DNA of 64,000 nucleotides from Taeniopygia guttata. Lineage: Eukaryota > Chordata > Aves > Passeriformes > Estrildidae. Position 1 is the stretch's first letter. Every line of letters starts with the position of its first letter. The position numbers and the translations under genes were made by a program. Shown one piece after another: positions 10,759-20,439 of this stretch. The stretch covers positions 11,300,001 to 11,364,000 of the forward strand of contig NC_133030.1 of NCBI RefSeq assembly GCF_048771995.1, given 5' to 3'. Under the pieces are notes generated by a model. It was not told where the DNA came from. It was given only the letters and a program-made list of their open reading frames with translations, and ran no database searches.

Positions 10759-11034
10759 GCCTGTTGATTCCTGCCACTGCACTGCTGAATAACCCCGGGA
10801 CGGCAGCTGAGGGATTCCTTGATGTGCCTGAACAATAAGTACCCACAGTATCACCCTCTGTGTGCTGGAGCATCCTCACCATCTTTCCAGTCCACACGGA
10901 GATCTCAGAAATGCTCCTGGCCAATGAACTCCGCTGTGCTGCCGCTTAATATTAAACGTGGTTTTTAGCGATCCCCTGGCGGTGACTTTTTCAGCGATCT
11001 CAAACACTCGTTCGGAACACTCCCGCGGTGCATT

Positions 11035-11445
11035 CCTGCAGGAGAAGGGAGCAGCGGCGTGTGGGAGGGATGCCCTGAGGGAGCACACGGGAGCAGGGCT
11101 CTCCTCCCCTCTCCAGGCTGCTAGAGCTCCATGGCCAGGAGGGGCAGAGACACTGCCGGGAGCCGCGGGTGGAGCAGGGCAGGAGCGGGGCTCTCGGGGT
11201 GCAAGGTGGCCCGGGGGGAGGTGGCGGGGGGTGGTCTGGGATTTCCGAGGAGGTGAGCAAGGGTCAGGAGAGGAGCGAGGGGTCGCAGGGGTCTGGATGC
11301 TGCCGATCCCAGATCTCAGCACGGGAGGGCGGCAAAGCCCGAGCGCCGCGCTCGGAGCGCGGAGCCGCCGCTGGCCGGGAAAGCTGCGGCCTGGGAGAGG
11401 ATGGAGAGCGGGATGGGAGCAGGGATGGGGATGGGGTTGGGAGAG
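11035..11445 (+). repeat. GC-rich linker repeat, copy 3
   Basis: Landmarks GGGTGGAGCAGGGCAGGAG, GGGTCTGGATGCTGCCGATC and GGGAGGGCGGCAAAGCCC match the other linkers. At its end it has irregular GGGATGGGAGCAGGGATGGG runs, which resemble an unexpanded minisatellite seed. Confidence 0.7.
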
Positions 11446-11967
11446 GGCGAGGAAGCTCAGCTGAGCGTCCTTCGGCCCTCTGGGGAGGCTTTGGCGATGA
11501 TCCCAGAGCTCTTCCCAGAATGTGAAATGCTTCTGACGAGCACCCAGCGGCTTCATCAGCACTGCCGGCACTGCCGGCATTTCAGTGCCACCGGCACCAC
11601 CAGCGCCCTTCTGCTGCTGGGGGGACGCTGACCCCACAGGGAAGGGAAATGACGAATGGTAGAAGCCCTTCGGGAGAGGGGAGGCGGATGGAGAACGGGA
11701 CATTCTGCAGGGAAGGAGTGTTTCTAATCAGAAGGAAATGATGAGCCAATTGCAAAACTCTTTGCAGACTGTCTGGCAAAAGCCACTTCCTTATTGGACA
11801 AAACTCAAAAAAATCATTATAAATTACTGTGTAGGAGTGCAGGCGCACCCTGACATAGCCAAAGGTGCAATTTCCAATCCCCCTGTGATACCACCGAGCC
11901 TTGGGAAGCAGCACCAGTACAGGGCACAGAGAGGAGCCAGCAGGACTGGAGTGAGGAGCTCCTGGTG

Positions 11968-12105
11968 ATCTGGGCACTTTCTCCTTCATGTCACTGACCT
12001 GGCAGGAGCCGCTTTAGGACGTGGATCCCAAAGGAGCAAGAGGTTCCAGGAAGCGCCGCTGATCTGCACAGACCCCTTTGCCTGCTGCTGCCCCACAGGG
12101 AACAG
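11968..12105 (+). other. Putative 5' non-coding exon of MRGPR copy C
   Basis: Near-identical to the leader blocks of copies A and B. The donor CAG/GTCAGT is at 12105/12106 and the acceptor CCCACTGCAG ends at 12339, 110 bp before the start codon. Role inferred from repetition and splice-site fit; no transcript was seen. Confidence 0.55.
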
Positions 12106-12449
12106 GTCAGTGGAATTTTTTCCTTCCTCCCTGCCCCACCTTCCTCTCCTCCAGCAGCTGCTCTGCTCCTGCCACCCTCTCCCAGTGACCACAGTCCCCT
12201 CCCCAGGCCCCCCCTCCTCTGCCCTGTGCTTCCCTTCTGTGTCTCCTGGTGAACAGCCCAACCCTCTCCCACCCCACTCTTCCACTGCCCTCCTCCTCTG
12301 CACATCTCACTTCTCTCCACTGAATCCTTCCCACTGCAGGGAGCTGCTGAGGTGCTGCATGGTTCGTTCCTGGATTTTCCAACCACTGACTCCCAATTTA
12401 CTCTGACCACAGCCAGGGCCACATCCCACCGTCTGCCCAGCATCCATCC

Positions 12450-13379
12450 ATGGAGGTGACCACCATGTCCCCGTCTCCTGCCTCACCCACTGAGGGAGAT
12501 GATGTCTGTGAGACAGATGTCACCAGCATGGCCATAGACAGTGTGACACTGCTCATCTGCCTCTGTGGGCTGGCTGGGAACGGGGCTGTGCTCTGCCTTC
12601 TCCAAAGGAACACCACCACCTTTTACATCACCAACCTGGCTTTCGCCAACTTCTCCTTCCTCCACTTTGCGGTCCACTCCACCCTGCTCGACCTGCTGGA
12701 TGAATTGTCCTGCTCCACAGTCGTTCCCCTGGTGTTCCTGAGGGCACTTTTCCTGCTCCTGCTGTTCTCCTACAACATGGGGCTGTGCCTGCTGACAGCC
12801 ATCAGCATCGACGAGTGCACATCCACCCTCTACCCACTCTGGTACCGCTGCCGCCGTCCCCAGCGCCTGTCATGGGTGGTATGTGCCCTGCTCTGGGCCC
12901 TCTCAATTGCTGTCATTGTCACAGTGACTTCCCTGTGCCTGTCACAGGAGCACGAGCACTGCCAGGTATCTCTCACCACCATGTATACCCTCAACCTCTT
13001 CCTCTTTGCTCCAGCCATGGTCATTTCCAGCACAGTCCTCCTCATTAAGGTCAAGTGTGGCTCCCAGCAGCAGCAACCCAAGAGACTCAACATTGTTATT
13101 TTCCTTGTTGTGCTCTTCTTCCTCCTCTTTGCTCTCCCCCTCAGCCTCTGCAATTTCCTGCAGCAGCTCGGTTACATCACTGTGTCCTCCCAGGTTGTTA
13201 TCCTGCTCGCCTGCATCCACAGCACCATCAACCCCTTCATCTACTTCTTGGTGGGGAGGTGCTGGAGGCCCTGCTCTGTGGGGTCCCTCCGGCTCTCCCT
13301 CAGGAGGGTGTTTGAGGAGCCAGAAGAAAACACTGCCCACAGTGATGATCCTGCAATGGATACAGCCTTCCCAGCCTGA
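12450..13379 (+). CDS. MRGPRH-like receptor, copy C
   Basis: Single-exon frame of 309 aa, a class A Mas-related receptor. TM1 has GLAGNGAVLCLL. TM2 reads NLAFANF, where copy D has NLAIADF, so the sodium-site Asp2.50 is Asn. The end of TM3 reads TAISIDECTSTL where copy D has TAISIERC, so the coupling Arg3.50 is Glu. The second intracellular loop LWYRCRRPQRLSW is typical of the family. TM6-TM7 are well kept (FLLFALPLSLCNFLQQLG; STINPFIYFLVG). The C-terminal tail is RRVFEEPEENTAH, as in the pseudogene. The start is the shared MEVTTMSP ATG. The frame is intact and better preserved than copy A, but two key activation residues are changed. Confidence 0.85.
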   Translation: MEVTTMSPSPASPTEGDDVCETDVTSMAIDSVTLLICLCGLAGNGAVLCLLQRNTTTFYITNLAFANFSFLHFAVHSTLLDLLDELSCSTVVPLVFLRALFLLLLFSYNMGLCLLTAISIDECTSTLYPLWYRCRRPQRLSWVVCALLWALSIAVIVTVTSLCLSQEHEHCQVSLTTMYTLNLFLFAPAMVISSTVLLIKVKCGSQQQQPKRLNIVIFLVVLFFLLFALPLSLCNFLQQLGYITVSSQVVILLACIHSTINPFIYFLVGRCWRPCSVGSLRLSLRRVFEEPEENTAHSDDPAMDTAFPA

Positions 13380-13430
13380 TGATCCCTTCCACTGCTCTGC
13401 TGAAGGACCTTAGTGCAGAGTCACCTGATT

Positions 13431-13436
13431 AATAAA
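13431..13436 (+). terminator. Poly(A) signal of MRGPR copy C
   Basis: AATAAA lies 52 bp after the stop codon in GATTAATAAATACC, homologous to the signal after copy A. Confidence 0.7.
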
Positions 13437-13454
13437 TACCCTCAGTATCACCTT

Positions 13455-14513
13455 CCCTGTGGTGCTGTATTCCTGCAGGAGAAGGGAGCAGAGGCCATGC
13501 CAAGGGCCATGTGTCAGGGATGTTCTGCAGGGAGCACATTCCTCCTCCCTCAGGGGTCCTAGAGCACTGTTCCCAAAATGCATCCTTCCCACCACTGTGA
13601 CCCCAAAATTCCCCCTGGCACCTGGGTCCTTCATCCCACTGAGGTCTAATATCAACAAACAGCACCGTTAACCCTGAGCTGCCTTTGCCCGCTCTGCCAG
13701 CGCTTCCCGGCTTCCCCTGGCTCCTGCTGCCAGCCGGGAATGTGGCTGGAAGGAAGGGACACACCCATGGCTTGTGCTCTCTGGCACAACCATGATCTCC
13801 AGTGCCCAGAGCTGGGCTGGCACCGGCACAGCTGGCATGGACAGGATGGACCAGGAGCTCAACATTCCCTGTGAGTGCTTTGTGAGTGTCACAGCAAAGA
13901 TCTCCCCAGAGATATTTCGTTTTTAATTTTGTGAGCCAGATGCAAAGGTCTCTCAGCCTTCAGAAATTCTTCCTCTCCACTGCCTTCAGCTGCCCCCTCA
14001 GCAGGCTCCGATGGTGCAGCAGCAAGGAGAGGAGAAGGTCGTGGTCCTCAGCACGGCCACCCCCTTCCAGGAGCAGGGTGGCACCTGTGTTTGTCACCAT
14101 GGGCTCCATGGGGCATCACCCTGCTTCCTGTGGCTTTGCTGAGGTCACCAGCCCCACCACATCCCACATCTTTTCTCCAGCCCCACCACATCCCACATCT
14201 TTTCTCCAGCCCCACCACATCCCACACCTTCCCACCACATCTTCCCACCATCTCCATCATGTCCCACACCTCCCACACAACCTCCCATCCCACTCCCCAT
14301 GCAACCCACGCACCTCCCATCCTTCCCATCTCTCCCAGCCCCATGCCTGAGGCTGCAGTCCCTCCCCACGGGCTGCTCACTCCAGACTGCCTCATACAGT
14401 TTTTGGGGACTGTTTCCCTGGGACGTTCCCCTCCAGAGCTTCACCCGCGGTGTCCCGCCCCCCAGCCTCCTTGGAGAGGGACGAGAGGCGACAGCGGGAT
14501 GGATCCATCAGCT
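13455..14513. other. Intergenic, with a short tandem repeat
   Basis: The start (13470-13560) resembles the beginning of a linker repeat (TTCCTGCAGGAGAAGGGAGC). At 14150-14224 a 29-bp unit containing CCCACATCTTTTCTCCAG is repeated about 2.5 times, followed by C-rich CCCACC-type sequence to about 14340. No gene recognised. Confidence 0.6.
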
Positions 14514-14519
14514 TTTATT
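14514..14519 (-). terminator. Possible poly(A) signal of MRGPR copy D
   Basis: TTTATT on + is AATAAA on -, about 580 bp past the stop codon of the minus-strand receptor. It is the nearest canonical signal I see, but it lies within linker-derived sequence, so its use is uncertain. Confidence 0.35.
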
Positions 14520-14750
14520 GGGGAGAAGGAGCGCGGAATGGCCAGGAGTGGACACCCTGCCGGGGATCCCGGGCGGAGCGGGGCTGTCAGGGGCGAAGGC
14601 GGCCCTGGGTGGGGCGGTGGGGGGGAATTTGGGATGTCAGACGGGATCGGGAAGGGTCCGGATGCCGGCAATCCCAAACATTCCCACAGGAGGGCAGCAG
14701 AGCCCGACGGATCGCGCTCGGAGCGGACGGCAGCTGGGAAACCTGCGGGG
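14520..14750 (+). repeat. GC-rich linker repeat, copy 4
   Basis: Shares CCCGGGCGGAGCGGGGCTGT, GGGTCCGGATGCCGGC and GAGGGCAGCAGAGCCC with the other three linkers, in the same + orientation. It is followed directly by the CGGGA array. No receptor copy follows it on +; the next gene is in the opposite orientation. Confidence 0.7.
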
Positions 14751-14803
14751 CGGGACGGGACGGGACGGGACGGGACGGGACGGGACGGGACGGGACGGGA
14801 CGG
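14750..14803 (+). repeat. (CGGGA)n minisatellite
   Basis: About 11 perfect CGGGA units at the same relative place in linker copy 4 as the GGGAT/GGCAT array has in linker copy 1. The frames through it (GRDGT repeats) are artefacts of the pentamer. Confidence 0.9.
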
Positions 14804-15099
14804 GAACAGTGAACAGGAAAGGGGAGCTGAGATGAGGATGGTTTGGGGATAAGACTGGGGTGGGAATGTGGATGGGATGTGGATGCAATGATAGCGATAG
14901 GGACAGGGAGAGGGTTAGGGATAGGGATAGACACAACAACACGGACCAGTGGGATGGGAAAAAGGGATGGAAAAGCTATGGGATGCATCCTGACTCACAG
15001 CTGCAGGAAGATGACCTGCAGGCCTGGCTGGGAGCAAGAGTGGACAGCTGAGCATGAAGACAGCATGGACAGCACAGCCGGTGGGACCACAGTGGCCTC

Positions 15100-16017
15100 T
15101 CATCTGGACGTTGTGGTGATCCCTGTCTCCTCAAAGACCCTCTGGAAGGCGACCTGGAGGGACACCATGGAGCAGTGCCTCCAGCAGCTCCCCACCAAGA
15201 AGTAGATGAAGGGGTTGATGCTGCTGTTGATGCAGGCAAGCAGGAAAACCACCTGGGAGGGCACACAGCTGGGGCTGAACTGTTGCAGGAAATTGCAGAG
15301 GCTGAGGGGCACTACAAAGAGGAGGAAGAAGAGCACCGTGAGGAAGATAACAATGTAGAGTCTCTTAGGCTGACGTCTCTTGGAGCCACACTGGACCTTG
15401 ATGAAGAGGATCACATTGGAGATGACCATGGGTGAGACAAAGATGAGGAAGCTGAGGGAGTGCATGGAGATGAGAGCCACCCGGCAGTGCTCGTACTCCT
15501 GTGACATGCACAGGGAGATCACCACGACCATGACAACGATGCAGAGAGCCCAGAGCAGGGCACACACCACCCATGACAGGCACTGGGGACGGCGGCAGCG
15601 GTACCAGAGTGGGAAGAGGATTGAACCACACCTCTCGATGCTGATGGCTGTCAGCAGGTACAGCCCCATGTTGTAGGAGAACAGCGACAGCAGGAGAAGG
15701 GGCCTCAGGTACTTCAGGGGCACTACAGTGGAGCAGGACGCATCCTCCAGCAGGTAGAGCACGGAGGAGGGGATCATGGACAGGAGGAAGATGAAGTCGG
15801 CAATGGCCAGGTTGAGGATGTAGACAGTGATGGGGTTCCTGCGGATGTGGAATCCAAGGAGCCAGAGCACAACCCCGTTCCCAACCAGCCCACAGAGGCA
15901 GATGAGCAGAGTGACACCGTCTATGGCCACATCGGTGACATCGATCTCACAGGAGTCGTCCACTTCGGTGTCCGTCGCGGGAGATGAGGGAGGTGGGAAG
16001 GTCTGGTTCAGCTCCAT
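15100..16017 (-). CDS. MRGPRH-like receptor, copy D (most intact)
   Basis: Minus-strand single-exon frame of 305 aa. The N terminus has an N-glycosylation sequon (MELNQTF). TM1 is LICLCGLVGNGVVLWLL, TM2 NLAIADFIFLL, TM3 end TAISIERCGSIL (the MRGPR form of DRY), second loop LWYRCRRPQCLSW, and TM7 NSSINPFIYFLVG (NPxxY). All class A signature residues expected for the family are present, unlike copies A-C. The bases just upstream (CTGACCACAGCTGGGGACC on -) resemble the pre-ATG region of the other copies. The leader block found in units A-C was not found beside it. It is probably the functional, perhaps older, receptor of this cluster. Ligand unknown. Confidence 0.88.
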   Translation of the reverse strand: MELNQTFPPPSSPATDTEVDDSCEIDVTDVAIDGVTLLICLCGLVGNGVVLWLLGFHIRRNPITVYILNLAIADFIFLLSMIPSSVLYLLEDASCSTVVPLKYLRPLLLLSLFSYNMGLYLLTAISIERCGSILFPLWYRCRRPQCLSWVVCALLWALCIVVMVVVISLCMSQEYEHCRVALISMHSLSFLIFVSPMVISNVILFIKVQCGSKRRQPKRLYIVIFLTVLFFLLFVVPLSLCNFLQQFSPSCVPSQVVFLLACINSSINPFIYFLVGSCWRHCSMVSLQVAFQRVFEETGITTTSR

Positions 16018-17589
16018 GGTGGAAGGTGGGATGTGGTCCCCAGCTGTGGTCAGAGCAGAGGAGGGTTAGTGGGATGTGACAAAGAGGGGGATCCTGGTGA
16101 GGTGGCACAACAGGGCTGGGGACAGGGGGGCCTTGGGATGGATGGGTGTGAGGTGAGGGCAGAGGGAGGGTTGGATCAATCCAGTCATCCCAATTAAGGA
16201 CAACCGTGGGAGTAGTGAGAGGGACTTTGGGGACATCCAGGGAGAAACAAGCAGTGCCCAGGGCTGGACTCTGGTCCCAGCCCCCTACCTTTCCTTGGGG
16301 CCAACCTGTTGGTGTGTCCAAGCAGGGCAAGCTCCCTCCCTCCGGTGCTCCTTGCCACGGTCTTCTCCAGTCAGGAAAACTGAGGTCTCCACGTCCTCAG
16401 AAGCTCCAAGCAGCCTATTTGTCCCCAAATAAAGCTGCTTTTTGGGGCGTTTCTGCACAATCACGGGTCAGCACTGAGAGCACTGGGCAGCTGCACACAG
16501 GCTGCCTCTTCTCCCATCAAAATTCTGTTTTGCGGGAAAGGAAATGTTTTTTCTGAGCAAATACCCAGAGGACGAACACTGCAGCAGTTACATCTCACTT
16601 TGAAAGAATCTTGATGCTTTTAGGATTCAACCTGAAATCTCATTAGACTGGTAATTGCCACCTTCCTAATTGTTTGATGTTGCTCCAGCCTCCTCTCCCC
16701 ATGCTGCCCCGATGCTGGCATCCTTCTCAGATTGTTCATTACCGCATTTGTGCATTTTTCTCCCAGCCTCCCAGCATGAGAATCCCTCTCCTCTGATTCA
16801 TCCTGCACCAGGCCTGGGGGAGAGTTTGGAATTTGTTGCCTGAGCCATCAGTTTGGATTCACACCAATTGGTCTGGGGGCTCCAGAGCCCTCCTGGACTG
16901 GCTGGTACCCACTGAGAGAGCCTGGAGAGGCTGGTGGCAGACGGGGGGATGGCAGGGGGCAGCACACACGACCCCACATCCCTCCCTGCAACCCCACACC
17001 AGAAGCACCCATTCAGCCCCACCAAAGTTTTGGGGTGGCAGAAGAGGTGAAAGGGTCTTGGGGACATCCCAACAGGGGCATGGGGGACATCACTGCTGGG
17101 ATGGCACGTCCCAGAGCAAAGCGGGGTGTCACAGCCTGTCCCACCCGTGTTGGGATCCCTAGGAAAAGACAGGAGCTGGTGGGTGCCCCTCACACAGGTG
17201 CCAGGGACAGAGACTCCAGCATGGCACAGCACGGGTGTGACAGCAGGGGTGGCAGTGACAGCAGGGCCAGGGCAGTGAGTCACCCCCGGTGCCTCACTCC
17301 ACCCCTGGACTTTGCCTCCTGCGATGCTCAGGGCAATAAATCCCAGGCTGGGAGGCGGGATTGGGGCGTCGGGAGGGCGCAGGGGTCCCGTCCCTGTGGG
17401 CTGCGCTGTGCAGGGGGATCTGCACGAGTGGGGTTGGGATGGGGAGTGGCGTCAGGAGTGGGATGGGGATGAGTGTGCCAGAGGCAGCGGGCAGCAGTGC
17501 GAGGGAGCGTCGCGCAGGCAGGCAGGACATGCAGGTGGCAGTGTGACGCTTCTGCACCGCGAGGCTCTGCCGGGAGAAGGTCACCTGTG
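16018..17589. other. Intergenic between MRGPR copy D and RHOD
   Basis: No conserved coding frame. An AATAAA occurs at 16428-16433 and an AATAAAT TATA-like string at 17334-17340, neither tied to a gene. From about 17330 the sequence becomes GC-rich, approaching the RHOD promoter. Confidence 0.55.
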
Positions 17590-17770
17590 TGCCAGGACAC
17601 TGTACGTGTGTCCCGCCGCTGTCACCGCCGCGGCCCCAGCCCCGTGGCGGGCGGGCCCGGCGGGCGGGTGACAGCCGCACCCTGGAGCGGGCGGGCGCCT
17701 CCCGCCTCCCCGGCCCCATCCCTGTCCCCGCCGAGGCCACTCGGGCTCCGTGGCCTCAGCGGACACCCCC
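17590..17770 (+). promoter_or_regulatory. RHOD: GC/CpG-rich promoter and 5' UTR of RHOD
   Basis: A dense CpG stretch (CCGCCGCGGCCCC, GGCGGGCGGGTG, GAGCGGGCGGGCGCC) lies directly ahead of the RHOD start codon. No TATA box stands at the expected distance. Promoter role is inferred from composition and position. Confidence 0.5.
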
Positions 17771-19299
17771 ATGCAGCGGGAGCGTGGGGAGCAGAGCCCA
17801 GGAGCCCCCGAAACCGAGGTCAAGGCTGTCATCGTGGGGGATGGCGGCTGCGGGAAGACGTCCCTGCTGGTGGCCTTCGCCAAAGGGGACTTCCCCAAGG
17901 TACCGGGATGCCTGTCCCCTGGTGGGTGGGTGGCACTGTCCCTGTGCGGGAGTGGTGACGGGCAAAGGGCGGTGGGACGGACACGGTGGCGGCAGCGGGG
18001 CCGTTTGAAGTGGGACATGGGGACATGGGGGTGGCCCAGCCTGGGGCTGATGGGGGCCTGTGACACCTCTGCCTCTCTTGGGGGGTCACGGGGAGGAGCA
18101 GGGTTTGTCCCTCCATGAGGGCACATAAAGGACTCAGGGAGTGCAGGGAAGGGGGGCAGCCACAGAGGCCCCAGAACCCCTGTCCTGAATCCCCAGGTCC
18201 CCCTGGGGCATCCATGCGCCCTGGGATGGGGGACGAGGGTGGGTCCCATCCCACTGCCCCAGGGAGTAAGCACAATTCCCACTCCCTGCTTCCCTCCCTG
18301 TGCTCTGTTCTGGTCCCTCTGGGGTCCCCTCTGTCGCTGCCCCCCACAGCTGCCAGTGTGACCTGCATCCCTGTCCCCTGCCAGGTCTATGTCCCCACCG
18401 TGTTCGAGAAGTACACGGCGTCCCTCCAGGTTTCCGGCAAGCCCGTGAAGATCCACCTGTGGGACACAGCAGGTGGGACACGAGGGGACAGGGTGGGCAG
18501 TTGAGCCCCCCACTCTCCCACCCGGGTGTTTCAGGGTGTCCCACACTCGCAGTCATGCCTTGGTGGGGTGTCCCCTCCAAGGGGTCCCCATGACCGTGGG
18601 AGAGGGGGGTTAACCCACAGCCATCCCCACAGATGTCACTTTCACGGTCCCAGGCTGGCGTGTAATGGTTTCCTTCTCCGCCCGGCAGGACAGGAAGACT
18701 ATGACAGGCTTCGCCCTCTGTCCTACTCAGACGCCAACGTTGTCCTCATGTGCTTTGATGTCACCGACTCCAACAGCTTGGACAACATCCTAACAAAGGT
18801 AACGCCACCCCGGGGTGCTGCCCGTCCCCTGTGCCCATCCCTGGGTGGCACGTGCCCATCCCGGGGTGACATGTCCCCCCACAGTGGTACCCGGAGGTGA
18901 ACCACTTCTGCAAGGGGGTCCCGGTGCTGCTGGTGGGCTGCAAGACGGACCTGCGGCAGGACCAGGAGGTGCTGCAGAAGCTGAAGGACGGACGGATGGA
19001 GCCCGTCTCCCGCCAGCAGGTGGGTGCCACCTCCAGTGACACGGCACGGGACGGGACAGGGGTGGTCCCCAGCACGGGATAGTGGGACAGCAGGGTCCCC
19101 TGGGGGGGTCTGACTCTGTGTGTCCCCGCAGGGAGAGGCCATGGCCCGGCAGGTCCGCGCCGTGTCCTACATGGAATGCTCGGCCAGGTACCAGGATAAC
19201 GTCGGGAACATCTTTGTGACAGCCTGCAATGCTGCCATCAGTGCCACCCGCCGCAGGCAGCGCAAGGCGGGACCCAGGAGGGTCTGCCTGATCCTCTGA
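17771..19299 (+). CDS. RHOD: RHOD, Rho-family small GTPase
   Basis: Five coding exons: 17771-17899, 18385-18472, 18689-18798, 18885-19019 and 19132-19299, giving 209 aa (human RHOD is 210). RHOD is a membrane-bound GTPase acting on early endosomes and actin. Visible motifs: P-loop GDGGCGKTS (about residues 23-31), switch I VPTVFEKYTA, switch II DTAGQEDYDRLRPLS, base-recognition GCKTDL and ECSA, and the CAAX box CLIL after a basic RRRQRKAGPRR stretch, which predicts geranylgeranylation. Identity as RHOD rather than RHOF rests on VNHFCKGVPVLLVGCKTDLR and on its place next to KDM2A, as in human. Switch I (FEKYTAS) and the CAAX are RHOF-like. The ATG at 17771 gives the family-length N terminus; the frame upstream is open but has no nearer ATG. 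Confidence 0.9.
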
Positions 19300-19635
19300 G
19301 CCCCCCGGCAAGGCACAGCCCCCCAGGATCTCCTGCTGTCCCCGAGCTCCGACCGCACCACGGCTGCTGCCACACCTCTGCCTGCGCCACCACCGGGATG
19401 CCGCTGCCACCCTCCCGGCCCGGGGCTGGCACCGCTGGTCACCACGGGGGACAGCAGGAAAGCTTTCCTTGGCACAAACTGTCACGCCTGGATCCCAAAG
19501 ACCTGTGCCACCACGGCTGCCAGCATGCCCTGCCAGCCGGGCTCTGGGGGCAGAGAACTGATTTGGGGCTCCCCTTCCCGCTGGCAGGCCAGCGCTGGAG
19601 GGTGACATGGGGTGACTGCAGGGCGATCTTCTGCC

Positions 19636-19641
19636 ATTAAA
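19636..19641 (+). terminator. Poly(A) signal of RHOD
   Basis: ATTAAA lies about 340 bp after the RHOD stop codon, in GCCATTAAAGTGACAC. It is the most common variant signal and the first one downstream. Confidence 0.6.
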
Positions 19642-19861
19642 GTGACACAAAACTCATCGGCGTGAAGGGTCCCTGGGGCAGGAGCAGCCCCTGCACAGCC
19701 TGGGGACATCGGGGACTCCGGGCGGGCGTCAGGGACATGGTGTGGGTGTTGGGGTCCCGCCATGGGCCCGGGGTGGATGAGAGACCACTGGGATGGGGTC
19801 ACCTGCTGATTTTGGGCTGAGGTGTATGTGAGCATGTCCAGGTGTGTGCTGCACATACAGG

Positions 19862-20060
19862 TCTACAACCATATGTATAGTTATATATATATATATGTTT
19901 TTATATATATATTACCGTATAATGTATATCTAACTATATAGCTACTTCATAACCACCCATATCACTATATTTATTTTATATAGCACTGCATACATTTAGG
20001 TTATGACTATTTATATAACTATGTATAGTTTATAAAAACATTGTTAATGTCTGTAGTGTA
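19862..20060. repeat. AT-rich, TA-repeat tract
   Basis: A run of TATATATATATATATG and similar strings, about 200 bp, is sharply AT-rich between two GC-rich neighbours (RHOD 3' end and KDM2A CpG island). No gene is seen. It may act only as a spacer between transcription units. Confidence 0.75.
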
Positions 20061-20224
20061 TAACTAAGGAGCTGTACGTAGTTACCCAGGTGGATGTAGG
20101 TACCTGCCGGTGTCTCTGCATTCAGACCCCCACACAGGCAGCCGCGAAGCCCGCGGGGACACCGAGGGGCCACGAGCCCCCCAAAATCCCACCGGGGCTC
20201 CCCCCCCTCCGCCCCCCCCGGCAG

Positions 20225-20292
20225 GGGCGTGGCCACGCGGCGGAGGGGGCGTGGTCACTCAGTGGGCGTGGCCTGTGCGCGAGTGGGCGTGG
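20225..20292 (+). promoter_or_regulatory. Cluster of four GGGCGTGG (SP/KLF) boxes
   Basis: GGGCGTGG occurs at 20225-20232, 20247-20254, 20264-20271 and 20285-20292, all in one orientation and 17-22 bp apart. The motif is the CACCC/GC-box core bound by KLF and SP factors. The position is about 170 bp ahead of the AAAATGGCGGC string. Confidence 0.6.
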
Positions 20293-20439
20293 CCGGGCCC
20301 GAGCCGCGCGCGCGCAGGGCGGAGCGGGGCGGGGCCGGGCTGGGGAGCGCACGGCGCAGGCGCGGCGCGCGGGTTGCCGGGGGGGGGGGGAGGAGGGGGC
20401 GCCCGTGCGTGCGGCGCGTGCGCGCCGCGTCGGTGTGTA

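Larger units (their letters stand above)
8296..10850 (+). repeat. MRGPR duplication unit B
   Basis: Second unit: upstream block 8296-8600 homologous to 4145-4450, interrupted by the solo LTR 8605-9309, then the leader block (about 9445-9583) and a broken receptor (9861-10758). Comparison with unit A places the LTR between sequences that are contiguous there (CTCTGTGACAAAG in unit A). Confidence 0.75.
11475..13450 (+). repeat. MRGPR duplication unit C
   Basis: Third head-to-tail unit: upstream block 11475-11780, leader block (about 11968-12105), receptor frame 12450-13379 and AATAAA at 13431. The order matches units A and B. It has no LTR at the site interrupted in unit B. Confidence 0.8.

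Noticed and set aside
13886-14852. Overlapping frames across 13.9-14.85 kb
   Set aside because: They run through a 29-bp tandem repeat, a CCCACC-rich stretch and the CGGGA array, so openness reflects repeats.
17750-17770. Earlier GTG start for RHOD
   Set aside because: Non-ATG starts are rare in animals, and the ATG at 17771 gives the usual family length.
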